From positions 1,575,001 through 1,639,000 of the forward strand of contig JACVVK020000055.1 in NCBI GenBank assembly GCA_018292915.2: a stretch of 64,000 bases of DNA. The letters run 5' to 3'. The notes beneath the pieces are model-generated. The model worked only from the letters and a program-made list of their open reading frames with translations. It was not told where the DNA came from and did no database searches. A program made the translations under genes and the position numbers. Position 1 is the stretch's first letter. Every line of letters starts with the position of its first letter. Source of the DNA: Batillaria attramentaria. Lineage: Eukaryota > Mollusca > Gastropoda > Batillariidae. Below, in pieces: positions 33,874-45,798 of this stretch.

Positions 33874-34463
33874 GTAGGTATGCCTACGATATCGAAGTTG
33901 GAGCCAAGATCGGTATCGAAGTTGGAGCCAAGATTATGTTTTCTCCCAAACATAACACATAGCATCACACGTGAAAACCAAAATCGCCGCATCCACGACG
34001 TGTGACTGGCGTAAATTTAGTATAGAATCCGCATGCTTGTAAAAAGTCTGTTTGTTTGACCCAACCCTACACTAGCCGCCGTAAAACATTTTAACAAAAT
34101 AAACAAAAACGAAGATGTCAGCGACTGACAGGTGGTCTCCCCCCATATATTTCGCATGTGTTTTAGGCCTATGGAAAACATAAGTACTCTCAAAGTTCCG
34201 GAGGACGAACGAAAGATCTAGTTTGGCTTTCACTGCTGTACGTAGGCTACGCAGTGCATTTCGTTCGATGTGTTCAAGTAAAACTAGTACGGAACACAGA
34301 AAGATCGAATGTGCGAGAGATCCAAAGATGGACGCATCCGCTGAATACTTCCTGCTAACTCAGCATTAATCATATCTGCGACCGACGATCCAGCAGATTC
34401 TATGTTGTGATATGGTTTTACAATGGTTGGAATGAAGTTCAGCCGGATGATTTTGTTCTCTCT

Positions 34464-34464
<1 letters not shown>

Positions 34465-34514
<50 letters not shown>
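34465..34514. repeat. (GT)n microsatellite
   Basis: About 50 bp of GT inside the THAP inverted repeat region; a second short GT run with poly-G is at about 34957-34992, just outside the right arm. Confidence 0.95.
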
Positions 34515-34516
<2 letters not shown>

Positions 34517-34739
34517 CTGAATTTAGATGCAGATAGACGCTAGCACAATTTAAGTCACCGTGATTTGTAAAGTTGTCAGGAAAAAAATTACGCTGTATCT
34601 GCGTCAGCCGCGTGTGTTTACTGTTAGTTTACACTGCATGCACACGTACCACTTGAGGTCTTTTTTTTTTTTTTTGACAAGAAAGCGAAAAAAAAATGTT
34701 TGTTTTTCAACAGGAATACCAAAAGAAGTATTTCCCCGT

Positions 34740-34956
34740 TTATATTTGTCTGTTATTTGAACAATTCGGCGCAGAACACAATTGTATGCCCGGCTTTTGT
34801 GATCGCTTTCCACTTTCCGCCATGCTGTCACTATAGGGGCCAGATCTAGGATGCGCGCTAATGCGGGCAGACAACTCTTCGCGTTGTCCCGCTATATGTC
34901 TCTCTTACGAGGGCAGGAGTGACGCGTCTTTCTGATTCCAAGGTCTTTGCATAATG
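34740..34956 (-). pseudogene. THAP-domain first exon, right arm of inverted duplication
   Basis: Reverse complement of 34956-34842 is the same leader (GGGACAACGCG, AGAGTTGTCTG, CATTAGCGCGCATCC). The ATG at 34823-34821 opens MAES..., with CSAPNCSNNRQ, and stops at 34740. The two arms have diverged more in the coding part than in the leader. Confidence 0.65.
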
Positions 34957-35368
34957 TGTGTGTGTGTGTGTGTGTGTAGGGGGGGGGGGGGGTGCGTGCG
35001 TGCGCGCGCAAGCGCGCGTCTAAGGCGAGAGAGAGAGAGAGAGGGTCTCTTCTCCGATACCAGTAAGCAATCGTCTGTCAGTCAGGTCTGCGGGAAGTAA
35101 CTCTGTCAAAGGGGAACGACTTTATTACAAGAATTCATTCACCCATGTAGAACCTCGCATACGCCAAAAAGTTGTGACGTCAACCAGCTAGGCGAGCTCA
35201 CACGACCTCATGTGTTTGGGTTTTTGCAAGTGCATAGAGGCACGATAAGGGTTTTCAGTACTTTCTTTATGTCAGCATGCTTGATGTCAGAGAGCTTGCG
35301 TTCCGGCGTGTGCGCGCGGGCTGCATACATGACACAACGACTACGACTGTGACTACAGCATGTCATTG

Positions 35369-35505
35369 AATGGAAACAACATATTGGGCTGGTGGCCATC
35401 TTGTTATACTATACGTTATTAGCGTCATGGGACAAAACTTTGTATCAAGGGACAAAACTTCCCCTAGCTGCAACATCAGTTTTTAAACCATAAGTTATTA
35501 GCGTT
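35369..35505. repeat. Repeat R3: block A then block B
   Basis: Block A (AATGGAAACAACATATTGGG) precedes block B (35426-35485) here, the reverse of the order at 32058-32147. GTTATTAGCG occurs on both sides of block B (about 35414-35423 and 35494-35503). Confidence 0.7.
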
Positions 35506-35649
35506 ATTACTCTCAGCTGACACACTTTGTGTCATTTCATCATCGAGCAGCAATAGAATAATGAGACGAGTTCCAATGCCGGGTTTCCAACAAAGACTAG
35601 CTTCAAAAAGGCTCAAGACAGGAGCCAAGATGCAAATGGCCATAGTTGG

Positions 35650-35719
35650 AGATAATAATAATAATGCATAGCTTTTATAGAGCGTTGTTCTCCAACTTCC
35701 AAGGACTCGCTGCGCTTAA

Positions 35720-35790
<71 letters not shown>

Positions 35791-36055
35791 CATACACACA
35801 CACACACACACACACACACGCTATTTACATCCCCTCGGCTTACATACAATTTGGCAGCCGGTGCAATGAACTGACAAACTTAACAGAGGTTCAAATATAA
35901 AAGGCCTGGCGGAAGAGAAAGGTCTTCAGATGGGATTTAAAAAGAGGCAGTGAGGTCTGAAGGCGCAGTTCGACTGGCAAGGAGTTCCAGACAGTCGAGG
36001 CTAAGAAGCTGAAAGAGCGCTCTCCGGCAGTTTTCATGTTACGCTTCGGAATTCT
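35650..36055 (-). mobile_element. CR1/L2-type LINE 3' end
   Basis: From about 36055 the minus strand encodes GERSFSFLASTVWNSLPVEL, then a LPLFKSHLKTFLFRQAF segment and stop near 35893. This is the well-known C-terminus of CR1/L2-clade reverse transcriptase proteins. The 3' UTR follows, with AAGCGCAGCGAGTCCTTGG, CTCTATAAAAGC and an (ATT)n tail at about 35653-35664. A (CA)n tract interrupts the UTR. The element is 5'-truncated. Confidence 0.9.
35722..35819. repeat. (CA)n microsatellite within the LINE 3' UTR
   Basis: About 98 bp of CA with one CCCATA interruption, lying inside the LINE 3' UTR. Confidence 0.97.
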
Positions 36056-36107
36056 GAAAATTATGCAACTTACGGAGCCAGCAAAACAAATCCAGAGAAG
36101 CAAACAG

Positions 36108-36797
36108 GAGTTTGAAGCGACCGTAACAGCTAGAAGTTTGAAGCGACAGACAAGACACAATAATTATTGAAGCGACTGCAACAGACTGTAGTTTGAAGCG
36201 ATCGTGACAGACACAATATTGAAGCGATTGCAACAGACTGAAGTTTGAAGCGATCATGACAGACACAAGTTTGAAGCGATCATGACAGACGTTTGAAGCG
36301 ATCATGACAGACACAAGTTTGAAGCGATCATGACAGACACAAGTTTGAAGCGATCATGACAGACACAAGTTTGAATCGATCGTGACAGACACAAGTTTGA
36401 AGCGATCATGACAGACACAAGTTTGAAGCGATCATGACAGACACAAGTTTGAAGCGATCATGACAGACACAAGTCTGAAGTGATCGTGACAGACACAAGT
36501 TTGAAGCGATCATGACAGACACAAGTTTGAAGCGATCGTGACAGACACAAGTTTGAAGCGATCATGACAGACACAAGTTTGAAGCGATCGTGACAGACAC
36601 AAGTTTGAAGCGATCATGACAGACACAAATTTGAATCGATCGTGACAGACACAAGTTTGAAGCGATCGTGACAGACACAAGTTCAAAGCGATTCCAACAG
36701 ATTGAAGTTTGAAGTGATCGTGACAGACGTTTGATGTGATCGTGACAGACAGAGTTCCAAGCGATCGTTGCGGAGAGAAATGTGAAGCGATCGTGCC
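36108..36797. repeat. 26-bp minisatellite
   Basis: About 25 units of AAGTTTGAAGCGATCATGAC plus AGACAC with CAT/CGT variation. Edge units are diverged and some are shortened. It begins where the LINE C-terminal homology stops. Confidence 0.96.
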
Positions 36798-36799
36798 AG

Positions 36800-37990
36800 T
36801 GACACTGTTACTAGTGTTAGCGGACAGTGGTCAGTGTCTGCACGGACAGCTGTCACCTCACGTCTAGTGTGCCGGCGGCGTATTGGGATGTGATGGAAGT
36901 TGTATAGAGACTAATCAAACTACACTCACCCTACAGATCCGTCCGGGCAGCGGGTGCCGAGGCTTGAGGGGTCATGTCTGGATCATTTGTCTTCTCAAAT
37001 CTTGCGAATTGTCTATGGACGCAGGGTATCGCCAGCTGGTGCAGCATAGGACTGCCAGTGCTTGTGGTCGTGAGTTACATTCCCGGAATATTTGTGATTT
37101 TTAATTATTTCTTCATTGCCTCGTCTTTGCTGGTATTCCGTCGTGTGTAGATATGGACGTTAGACCCCCCCCCCCTCCAAACCAGCAACAACAACGAAAG
37201 CAACAACAATACCCTTGATATCTAAGCGCAATGTCAGTTTTCACACCTTCACACCCATAGCGCTGGGAGAGACACGAGTACTGAAAACCCTCCATCTTCT
37301 ATATCTTTGGTGGTTACTATTGTATATCCTGTCTTCCAAGTTGGACACGTGAGACTCCAATGTAAAATTCATAACATTCCTCCCGTAAATGCCTCTTGGT
37401 GCTATAATATCGCACGCCAATGTTTCTGTTTGCACTTGCTTCATCCGTTATGACTTATTTTCTTGTCCTCTGTCGATAGGATGGGTAACATCCATGTGTT
37501 TGAAGTGTATATGGTGTGTACAGTAGTGTCGTGTCACCCCTTCCACTTCAAGTGTATATTCCACTCGTAATTTGATGACCTGAACCCTATGCCTATTATG
37601 AGCATAACCCAGTTGAACAAATTCAAATTGAAAGACAAACTCCAAACTTTAAAAACTCCATTAGCCCGGCGGCGCCAACCCGTGCAGGGTACAGACAACA
37701 GACAGGCTTGTCCCCGAGAGGGGTCGGGCTGGTGTGTTGCGGGGGTCGGGCTGGTGTGTCAGGGGGGCTCGCTACAACAATTAGCCTGAGGGAGGGATCT
37801 CAATCAGACCGAGCTTCATGCGATTTGACCAATTTTCCAGCTTGTCTCCCAGCGTCTGCCAGCCACCCCTCCGGCCATGGGACATCGTGCTCAGAATCCT
37901 GTCGCTGGCACTCGCTATGGGAGGTCTGTAGGCGTCGCCACCTAGCGGGATCGTCGTGGTGGGTGGGTATGGTAGTAGCGGTGCAAACAG
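36800..37990. other. Nothing recognised
   Basis: Mixed non-coding sequence; short frames lack family motifs. Confidence 0.45.
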
Positions 37991-37997
37991 TGCAGAT

Positions 37998-38062
37998 GGT
38001 GGTGGTGGTGGTGGTGGTGGTGGTGGTGGTGTGTGTGTGTGTGTGTCGGGGGGGGGGGGGGG
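37998..38062. repeat. (GGT)n(GT)n poly-G tract
   Basis: Trinucleotide GGT run, then GT, then about 14 G. Confidence 0.95.
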
Positions 38063-38188
38063 GTACTGTCAACCCTGTCTAAGCGACAGTCTGTGTACCC
38101 GATAATATCAGAAGAAACAAAATCTCTTAGAAATGTCCCATCTTGTGTTTCCTTTTTTCAAAGCCCAATCTTTTCGTTGCTGTATAAT

Positions 38189-38311
38189 AATGGCACACCA
38201 CACTAAATCCATGACGTCATTTTGGCAAAAAGACCTACGTCAAAGTCTTTCATCTTGAAATCACCCCTTTTCCCATCAAATGACGTCATGGACTCACTGT
38301 GTTGTGCCATT
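38189..38311. mobile_element. Short MITE M2 with CRE-like motif in each arm
   Basis: Inverted arms of about 34 bp: AATGGCACACCACACTAAAT... and, on the other strand, AATGGCACAACACAGTGAGT..., each ending in CCATGACGTCATTT. Total 123 bp. No clear target-site duplication. Confidence 0.75.
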
Positions 38312-39780
38312 GCACGGCAGTTGTGAATGTTCCTCTACGCAGCCGCCTGTGTAAGAGAATCACATAAGAAAGTCTGACTGTATATGTACCAGGTTCTTGC
38401 GCAACTACAGAGTCCAGAGACATAGCAAAATGGCGTTTCGTTGATCATATAAAGAGACTTCTCCCGCAATCTTACCACTGTAGTTTTCGACTCGAAAATA
38501 CTTTTATCTAATGAGACTGGCTAGTATCAGCAGTGTGGCTGGTTTTTTCCATCAACTTCACTGTGTTTTGTGCGGCGAATGAAGCATAGTGTCACTGGCG
38601 CTTTTCAAGGTAAGCGAAAGATTACCATGGTTCACAAACACAAAGACGTTTTTGTTTTCACACCAGCAAACACCACTGACCAGTTTCAAGACCGTAAACG
38701 CACATTTTATTCTCGACACAAAAGGGGCCGCAACTCAGACTCTTAGGCAAATCATATTACCATAAAGTGGCGAAGTTGAGAAAGGAAAAAAAAAAGAAAA
38801 AAAAAAGAAGAGGAAATGAAATATGACAACGGTAGGCTACTTTTTCAGGAACACCACAGGCATGTGTGCGCAGTACTAACTGTCTATTTTGTTCATGTGG
38901 AATCATGTTCATGACCTTTGACATTGTTTTGGGAGTAATGTGCGGACAGCAGCGGTCAGGGTTCATCTGATAATGGACTCCTCGGCCAGACGTCAGTTGA
39001 AGCCAAATGCTGGCTACATGATTGTGTGTGTACAAATAGTTTACTGACACACGTAAACGAAGTAAAACGTAGAGCCCATGTTTGTGTCACACAGTTCTCA
39101 GTGAAAGCTTCCGAACGTGCAGGGAGCGAATCATACACTCCACAGACATTCCTTAGCCCCGCCGGCTCCAGCAGAGAAAGCATAGAGCCAATTCTACAGA
39201 TAGCCAGATGAAAGAAGCTTTGGATAACGCTAGTGCTGCCCCTTTTCGGCACCGGAGACTAATCTTACCCGAGACGCCACCCTTCCCAACACAGACACAG
39301 GGCCACCGCCACGCTCCGTCACTGCTTTCCCGCCAAACACAGCCAGTTCAAGGGACGCAACACTGGGAGGTCAAGGGACGTAATTGGGGTTGTCAGAGTG
39401 TCTGTGTGAGCGAGAAGGAGTGGAAATGGTACAGACAGTAAGTGAAAAAATCGTTTACATGCTCAGCGGGGCGAGCAATTTGACAATTCCCCCGCCGGAT
39501 CACCTCCCGCAATTGGCTCTGGCCGCACGCGAGTTTGTCATGAATCGTCTGAAGCCAGATCCAAGTGCGACTTGTCACTCAGCTGACTGTTCACCCGTGG
39601 TCTCTCACCGTGCCAACACGGTTTCTCTGACGCCCATTAGAGCGTGACGATGTATCGTTTCTTACGCTTCTAGCTGGATAATACCCATGTGACAACACGT
39701 GTTAACTCCCAATGTGAGATATGGAATCCCGCGTGCTGTACATCGCGTTGAGTGACTGCGAGCAGTAACTGACAACAAAG
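38312..39780. other. Nothing recognised
   Basis: No gene, RNA or repeat family recognised; some short frames, none with recognisable motifs. Confidence 0.4.
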
Positions 39781-39782
39781 AT

Positions 39783-40010
39783 CACTTATTTATTTATTCC
39801 CTATGTTTCTTGGGATGACAAATCCAAAGTGAGGGACGGGGAGGAGGCCAGAGTGCCGGAGTGCCCGGGGAGAACACTTGGTGACTAGCCCGACATGAAT
39901 GTTGCCACGTTCTGAAGACGGAAAATCCAGTGTCCCGCGCATCTCGGACTTGATCCCCGATCTCTCGTGGTGGCAGGCGCTATACTACTACACCACCTAC
40001 CGCTCCTGAA
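39783..40010 (-). mobile_element. SINE A-related element
   Basis: The body matches SINE A in reverse (GGAGTGCCCGGGGAGAAC, CATGAATGTTGCCACGTTCT), but the tRNA-like head (GGTAGGTGGTGTAGTAGTAT ... GGGGATCAAGTCCGAG on the minus strand) differs, and the tail is (TTTA)-like on plus. It could be a related subfamily with another head. Confidence 0.6.
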
Positions 40011-40457
40011 ACTTTGCTTTTAAACATTGTATACGTTGGACATCGTCAAACGTCGTAAGAATCTAAGTGAAACATCAGTTAGATCTAACACTGCAGCATC
40101 AGGTAGATCTAACACAAACGATGGTCTTTCACCAGACCATCAGTCCCCTGAAACTTGCCGGCCGAGCTTTAACGTTGAAAACAGCAGAATCTGCCAACGT
40201 CAAAATCCAATTAAAACTGCCTGACTGATGCAGCTGGTGGCCCAAAAGTCTTGGTCTTCACCAGCCACGCCTATCTATCACAGCGTGGCCAATATTGTAG
40301 GCAAGTTGTCATGCCGGCGAGTAGTGTTCACTCGGTGTAATCTCACACACACAGTCGTAGGACGGTCATTTCTCACTCATGTTCACTCGCTTGTGTAAGA
40401 TTGGTAGTGAGTAGAAGGAACTTCTTGACCTTAGCCTGAAGATAATAATAACACTGG

Positions 40458-40910
40458 CAGGGGCGCCGGAAGATGTTGGGGGGAGGGGGGGGCAGAATCT
40501 CGGAGGGGGGAACGTTGCCCGAAGAAAGTGAAAAGCGGGGGGGGGGGGGGGGGGGGGCGATCAAATGCTGTGTAGACAAAAAAACGACCAGGGAGCCACT
40601 GAAATGAAGGACATTGCCCGCAAAAAAGTGAAAAGCGGGGGGGGGGGGGAGGGGGCACTCAGAGGAGCGGACAGCCTTCGGTCCGCAAAAACAGAAGTTC
40701 TCTGTTGGGTGGGATGAGGGACAGAGCGCTAAGAGGGGTAGGGGGAGAGGAAGGGGAGGGGCGGGGGCAAGACCATGGCTTTGCCCCCCCTCTTGCCATA
40801 GTCACCTGATTTTCCAGGGGGGGCAAAAAGACACTCTTGCCCCCCCCCCCCCTGCTTGGGTACAGGGGGGGCAGCTGCCCCCCCGGCCCCCCCCGGTTCC
40901 GGCGCCCCTG
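40458..40910. mobile_element. G-rich TIR transposon (non-autonomous)
   Basis: Perfect 14-bp terminal inverted repeats CAGGGGCGCCGGAA / TTCCGGCGCCCCTG, and CACTGG directly on both sides (40452-40457, 40911-40916). 453 bp, no coding capacity, many G/C runs, and an internal duplication around AAAGTGAAAAGCGGGG (about 40522 and 40625). The CAGGGGCG-type end occurs in hAT-like and other cut-and-paste elements; the 6-bp repeat does not fix the superfamily. Confidence 0.82.
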
Positions 40911-41071
40911 CACTGGGGAACTCTGCAGTCAACTGAAAAAACGCCCATGTGGTGTAGATTTGATAGCCGCTTAGGCCTTTTTTCTAGATGATGGTAGAAC
41001 TTATGAAAGGAAAATATCGATTTTGATTTTGCTGACCTATTTCTTCCTTTCCGACATGTTTCTGGACACAG

Positions 41072-41314
41072 ACCCACCCACACCCACACCCACCCCCACC
41101 CCCACCCACACCCACCCACACCCACACCCACACCCACCCACACCCACCCACACCCACACCCACCCACACCCACCCACACCCACACCCACCCACCCCCACC
41201 CACACCCACACCCACACCCACACCCACCCACACCCACACCCACACACCCACACCCACACCCACCCACACCCACACCCACACACCCACACCCACACACCCA
41301 CACCCACACCCACA
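41072..41314. repeat. (CCCACA)n-type tract
   Basis: About 243 bp mixing CCCACA and CCCA units, with GGGTGTGGGT on the minus strand. Followed by (GA)n at about 41319-41365 and a poly-C run at 41412-41430. It is not the CCCTAA telomere repeat. Confidence 0.95.
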
Positions 41315-41320
41315 GAGCAC

Positions 41321-41365
<45 letters not shown>

Positions 41366-41662
41366 TGCTGCAATAAGAGAGTGCTCAGTGTCTATCGAGT
41401 GCCCCCCTACACCCCCCCCCCCCCCCCCCGCGCGTTCAGCTCTTGTAGAACCAGGGAACAAACGCCAATGTGTTTATACAGACTAAACTGAACAATATTT
41501 TGCGAACAGATGATGCGACATGACTGAAAATCATATACATCTACAATCTGTGCACTCTTCAAGGCGGACTTTTCTTTCGTTTTTTGTTGTTGTTTGTTTG
41601 TTTGTTTGTTTGTTTTTTAAGACAGATTTTCCAGATTTCACATACACATGATACCACATCGG

Positions 41663-41664
<2 letters not shown>

Positions 41665-41716
<52 letters not shown>

Positions 41717-41717
41717 T
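41665..41717. repeat. (CT)n(CA)n microsatellite
   Basis: Two-block compound microsatellite of about 53 bp. Confidence 0.95.
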
Positions 41718-41719
41718 AT

Positions 41720-44640
41720 CCTTCAGTCTTACAAAACATTCAAGCTGAACGTCCGCGCTCGCCCTCTCCTGCCGACCAGTCTAGTGACCAGCAGCTTGTG
41801 TCTGGCCATGTAAGCGGTGTCACTCGCGCCATCCATCAAACTGTCACAGCTAGGGAGCAACAGTGTCTTGTGCTCCCCCGATCTCTCGCCCCCAACAATC
41901 AATGCACCAGGGACCGCTTAGCACGCCTAGAGACGTCACCTCCCGCGTGCAGGGGCAGCCCCAAGTTCTCTCACTGCGGTAATGGGACTATCAGATATGC
42001 CAAGAGCAGCATAGACTGAAGCCTTTTTTTGTGGGTATGGTTTCCAAGCCGTGGCAACTCCTTAATGCTACAACGAAGCGAATCAGAAAGTTGACAGTAC
42101 TGACCAGAAATCCTCGGAAAGCGTTCTCTTTCTAACGTAAATCCAATACGCGATGCACGTGCCATAACCTTCAACAATCTGCCGGTTCACTTGAAAAGTG
42201 TTAGTCTGGTGCCATGTTTGTTTTTACCTGTGAGAGTGACGTCCCTGAAAAATCTACGACAATGTCCGCCGGAGATTCTTCCAGACATGCCAGGAACGAT
42301 TAATTAATGTCGACCTGTGCAAGGCAGCCGTGTCAGGGTAGGGACTTTTAGTCGTCACACCTTTCACTCCACCAAAATGCCACCCAGCCGACACACAGTC
42401 AAAAACCGCAATCCTGCAGTGTCCCGAACACACTTCTTGAATCTAGGAATCTGGCTGGAGCGTAGCGACGGGTAGATGGATCGGACTAATCACAGGCTAC
42501 CCTAGGCCAGTGTTAGTGTTAGTGACAAGCTTTCCGGTATCTGCCTGGTCTCGTTTGCAGTTCTCGCGGCCCGGGAAATCCGGAGAAAAGTTGGATTAAC
42601 AGTCAAGCGTGATTTTGGAACGGGGCCGGGGGGGCAAGAGCCATCATCATCAATGCTAACAATGGTGTGGTCAGTCGCCACCACACAGCACAGAATGACC
42701 GGCAGGTCCGTGTCTGTCCGGATGGTGTTCACGCGCCAACACATTTGTTCTCCGCGAAGAAATCCTCTCAGGAGGATTCTGTCTAGGCCTGAGACCATCT
42801 CTTAGTTATGTTGCTCTTGCAATACGGCCTAGAGAGGTCCACGTGTGAACCTCGCTCACAATCCACCACACTTACTGTTACGTGTGGAGAAATGTTGAAG
42901 AGCCCGTCGTCTTATCGAGGCTAACGATGACACACAGGCGAACACTTCCTCACGTAGCGAGTTCTGATAGACTGCACGTTGTCTCTTTCACTCACAGAAG
43001 ACACGTGAGCGCGTAGAAAAGTTATAACCGTGTGGAGTTTATTACAGCACTTGCCCACTGGGTCTCCCGTCACTGTCTTCTTCTCAGTGTCAAGTTCGCA
43101 TACGCAGTAGTTTCATAGGTCTACCGCCCAACAGTAAAATCACCTTTAGACGTGCTTGTCAAATCCATGGAGCTTAAGAATGAGAATGAGATAATTGTAT
43201 TGTCCCACATGGGGGACCCACACTCTTTAACCCGCTTTATCCAGTTGATGATAAAAGAAGTGCAGGTAGCGGGAAGATGTTGCCCTGCTTGGAGGATCCG
43301 CCCTCTTTTTATTTTATCATTTTATCACAAGGAACACTAACGAGAATAACAATAATATAGTGATGGTGATCGTGTTGTTTTTTCACTAGTGGCGGATGCA
43401 TATTAAAAGAATGAAATGAATACTTCCTTTGTTTAAGGATAATGATGAAGGTGATGTTCATTGCAGCAGATGATGACCATGACTTCAGTCTCAGATAGTG
43501 GAAAGGATGCGGTGAGTACGGAGGTAATATATTTTATTGTTTATAATTTATCGTATATTTGCTTTATATTCAAGTAATGACAGTTAAGGCCAATAAAACC
43601 CGCGTTCTAATTGTTTCTACCCATTCTTCCCCTTTGCTCTTAGGAATCTTTTGCATATCTACTCAGACCTGAAACCGTCTGCCACGTGAAGTCAACTGTC
43701 AACTGCAAGCGGCCACTTTGTTGGCCATAGTTTGGATAGAATCTATACACACGTGTCTTTGTTCACACATATACTGGCTATAGCCTAGTATAGTACAACA
43801 CACACAATCAGTTAACACCATGGATGACTGGATCACGAAATTATGTAGCGTGGCTTCTACACGTCTGTCTACAATCTGATTGATTTCCTTCTCACTCCTT
43901 GAACGACTTCCAAGACTGAAATGGTCCTGTCGACTAAACCCTGAGGAAATAAGCACCGACACGTTGAGACTGAGCCCGACATTTTAGCGCAAGGAGGAGA
44001 AAAAAAAAGAAAGAAAGAAAAGAATGAAAAAGAGTTTTGTGCCGTCTGGTGTTGAAATCGGCGAGTACCGAAGAACCTTAGCCATCCATTCAGTCGGCAG
44101 TACTGTTGCGATCCACAACAGCAGAACTTTGACATCAGTCGAAAACGCTGGGTGACACTCAGTTATAGTTCAGATGTTATAGTATACTATAAACTAACTG
44201 CTTGAATGCAATCTGTACTTTCTAACCCCCCAAACCCCAGAGAGGAAAACTACAGTCAGTGTGAGCCATACGCATGCTGATTCAGCAAAGAGGGCGTTTT
44301 GAAAGTTTACCCAGCAGCCATCCTCCCCAACCCCTACAGTCGTCTGAACAATAGACGCGCGACAATCGGCAAACGATTTATTCCGGTGGCACTCTTCGGC
44401 GGTATTCGGTCGACATCGGTCATGGTCGATACTTTCCGGCTGCCGGAAGATTGGAGAGGTTTTTGCAACGAGCTTTGAAAGTCAGCCAGTGACGTGATGT
44501 ATTACACAGTCTTTTTGCCCACCACCGGTAGCGACGCCAGACGCACTGTTTCAAAATAGTACTAGCGTCCTCCTGTCTGCCCGTCCTGTATGTCAGTACA
44601 CGAAACATGTGATCTACAGACTTGGAACAGGGAGTAGGGG
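41720..44640. other. No supported gene
   Basis: Includes a 98-codon minus frame at 42798-42502 without recognised motifs, plus AT-rich sequence. I see no repeat family or RNA gene here. Confidence 0.4.
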
Positions 44641-44789
44641 GCCGGGCGGGGGGGGGGGGGGAGGGGGGACTTGGATGGGAGTTGTTCATGGTGGTTGTGG
44701 TTATGGAAGAACAGACGATGGGGGGGGGGGGGGGGGTCATGGTAGGGGTGGGGATGAGTGGGACGGGGTTGCGGTCCAAAGATGAAAAT

Positions 44790-45003
44790 AGCTGTGTATG
44801 ATTGGATTGCCTATGATGGTTGCTCGGTTGAAACATCGAGCCAGTTCTTTCATATGATAACAGCTTTAGTCTAAAGGCACATTTTCTAAGATATTTAGCT
44901 GTGTATGACTGGATTGCCTATGATGGTTGCTCGGTTAAAACATCCAGCCAGTTCTTTCATATGATAACAGCTTTAGTTTAAAGGCACATATTCTAAGATA
45001 TTT
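44790..45003. repeat. 107-bp tandem duplication
   Basis: Two copies starting AGCTGTGTATGA at 44790 and 44897, about 95% identical by eye (for example CATCGAGCC and CATCCAGCC). The second copy ends at TAAGATATTT. Confidence 0.93.
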
Positions 45004-45157
45004 AGGTTCACAGGTCGCTCTGAGCTGTTTTGGTGGTGGCAGGCATCGTTCCACTTTAATCACCTGCACAGTGACAGCATCTCACAGGCTGGCACTAAGC
45101 CAGCAGAATGTTTCAGTGACGCGAGTCAGTATAAAGTCAGCTCGTTTTGCGACACGA

Positions 45158-45332
45158 GGGTGGGGTGGGTGGGTGCTTGGGAGTTTAACGTCCTTTTCCA
45201 CCACGTATGGGTCATATCAAAGACAGGGCAACGAGAAAAGGCCAGCACACGTATTTGGCCCCAGCCGGGATTCGAACTCACGACCCGAGCATTGAAAGTC
45301 CACGCTCTACCATTCGGCCACCCCGGCTCCCC
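45158..45332 (-). mobile_element. SINE B, full length
   Basis: Reverse complement: GGAGCCGGGGTGGCCGAATG head, B box GTGAGTTCGAATCCCGGC, and full body and tail. 11-bp duplication TTGCGACACGA at 45147-45157 and 45333-45343. One base is missing in the anticodon-loop region. Confidence 0.92.
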
Positions 45333-45540
45333 TTGCGACACGATCAACCGCTGAGTAAAAGAATTTGAAGTTTGAAGCCGGTTCACAGAGACTAGTGTGA
45401 ATGCTGTCTCACATTCAGAACTTTACTAATCATTTCGAGCGTACAGGGGCACTCACAAGGGAAACCTTTCCAAACATAAGTGTGTTTCTATGACGCCTGG
45501 TAAACATGCAAATAGCGCCTTTAAATGATTTTATTCATCT

Positions 45541-45798
45541 GGGCCCGTATTTAAAACTCCAGGTTAATTTAACCCACGGCTACGGGTCTAACCCAGACTA
45601 GGACAAAAGAAACCCCAAAACAAATTAAATAAAAAAGAAAGAAAGACAAAAATCCTTCTATAACGACATAGGCACCTTGCTGGAATGGACCCGCTTCCTG
45701 ATTAAAAACAAAAAACAACAGAAAATTTAACCCTAGAGCTAGTTTAGTTTAAGGTTAGACTCTAAACTCCCTAACCCCGACTTTTACATGCAGGCCCT
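45541..45798. mobile_element. MITE M1, copy 3
   Basis: GGGCCCGTATTTAAAACTCC at the left end and TTTTACATGCAGGCCCT at the right. The interior is collinear with 30509-30795 (CCTTCTATAACG, CACCTTGCTGGAATGG, ACCCTAGAGCTAGTTTAG). Confidence 0.87.

Noticed and set aside
41072..41314. Interstitial telomere repeat
   Set aside because: The unit is CCCACA/CCCA, not CCCTAA as in animal telomeres.
42502..42798. 98-codon minus-strand ORF as a host exon
   Set aside because: No recognised motif, no neighbouring exons and no convincing splice pair.
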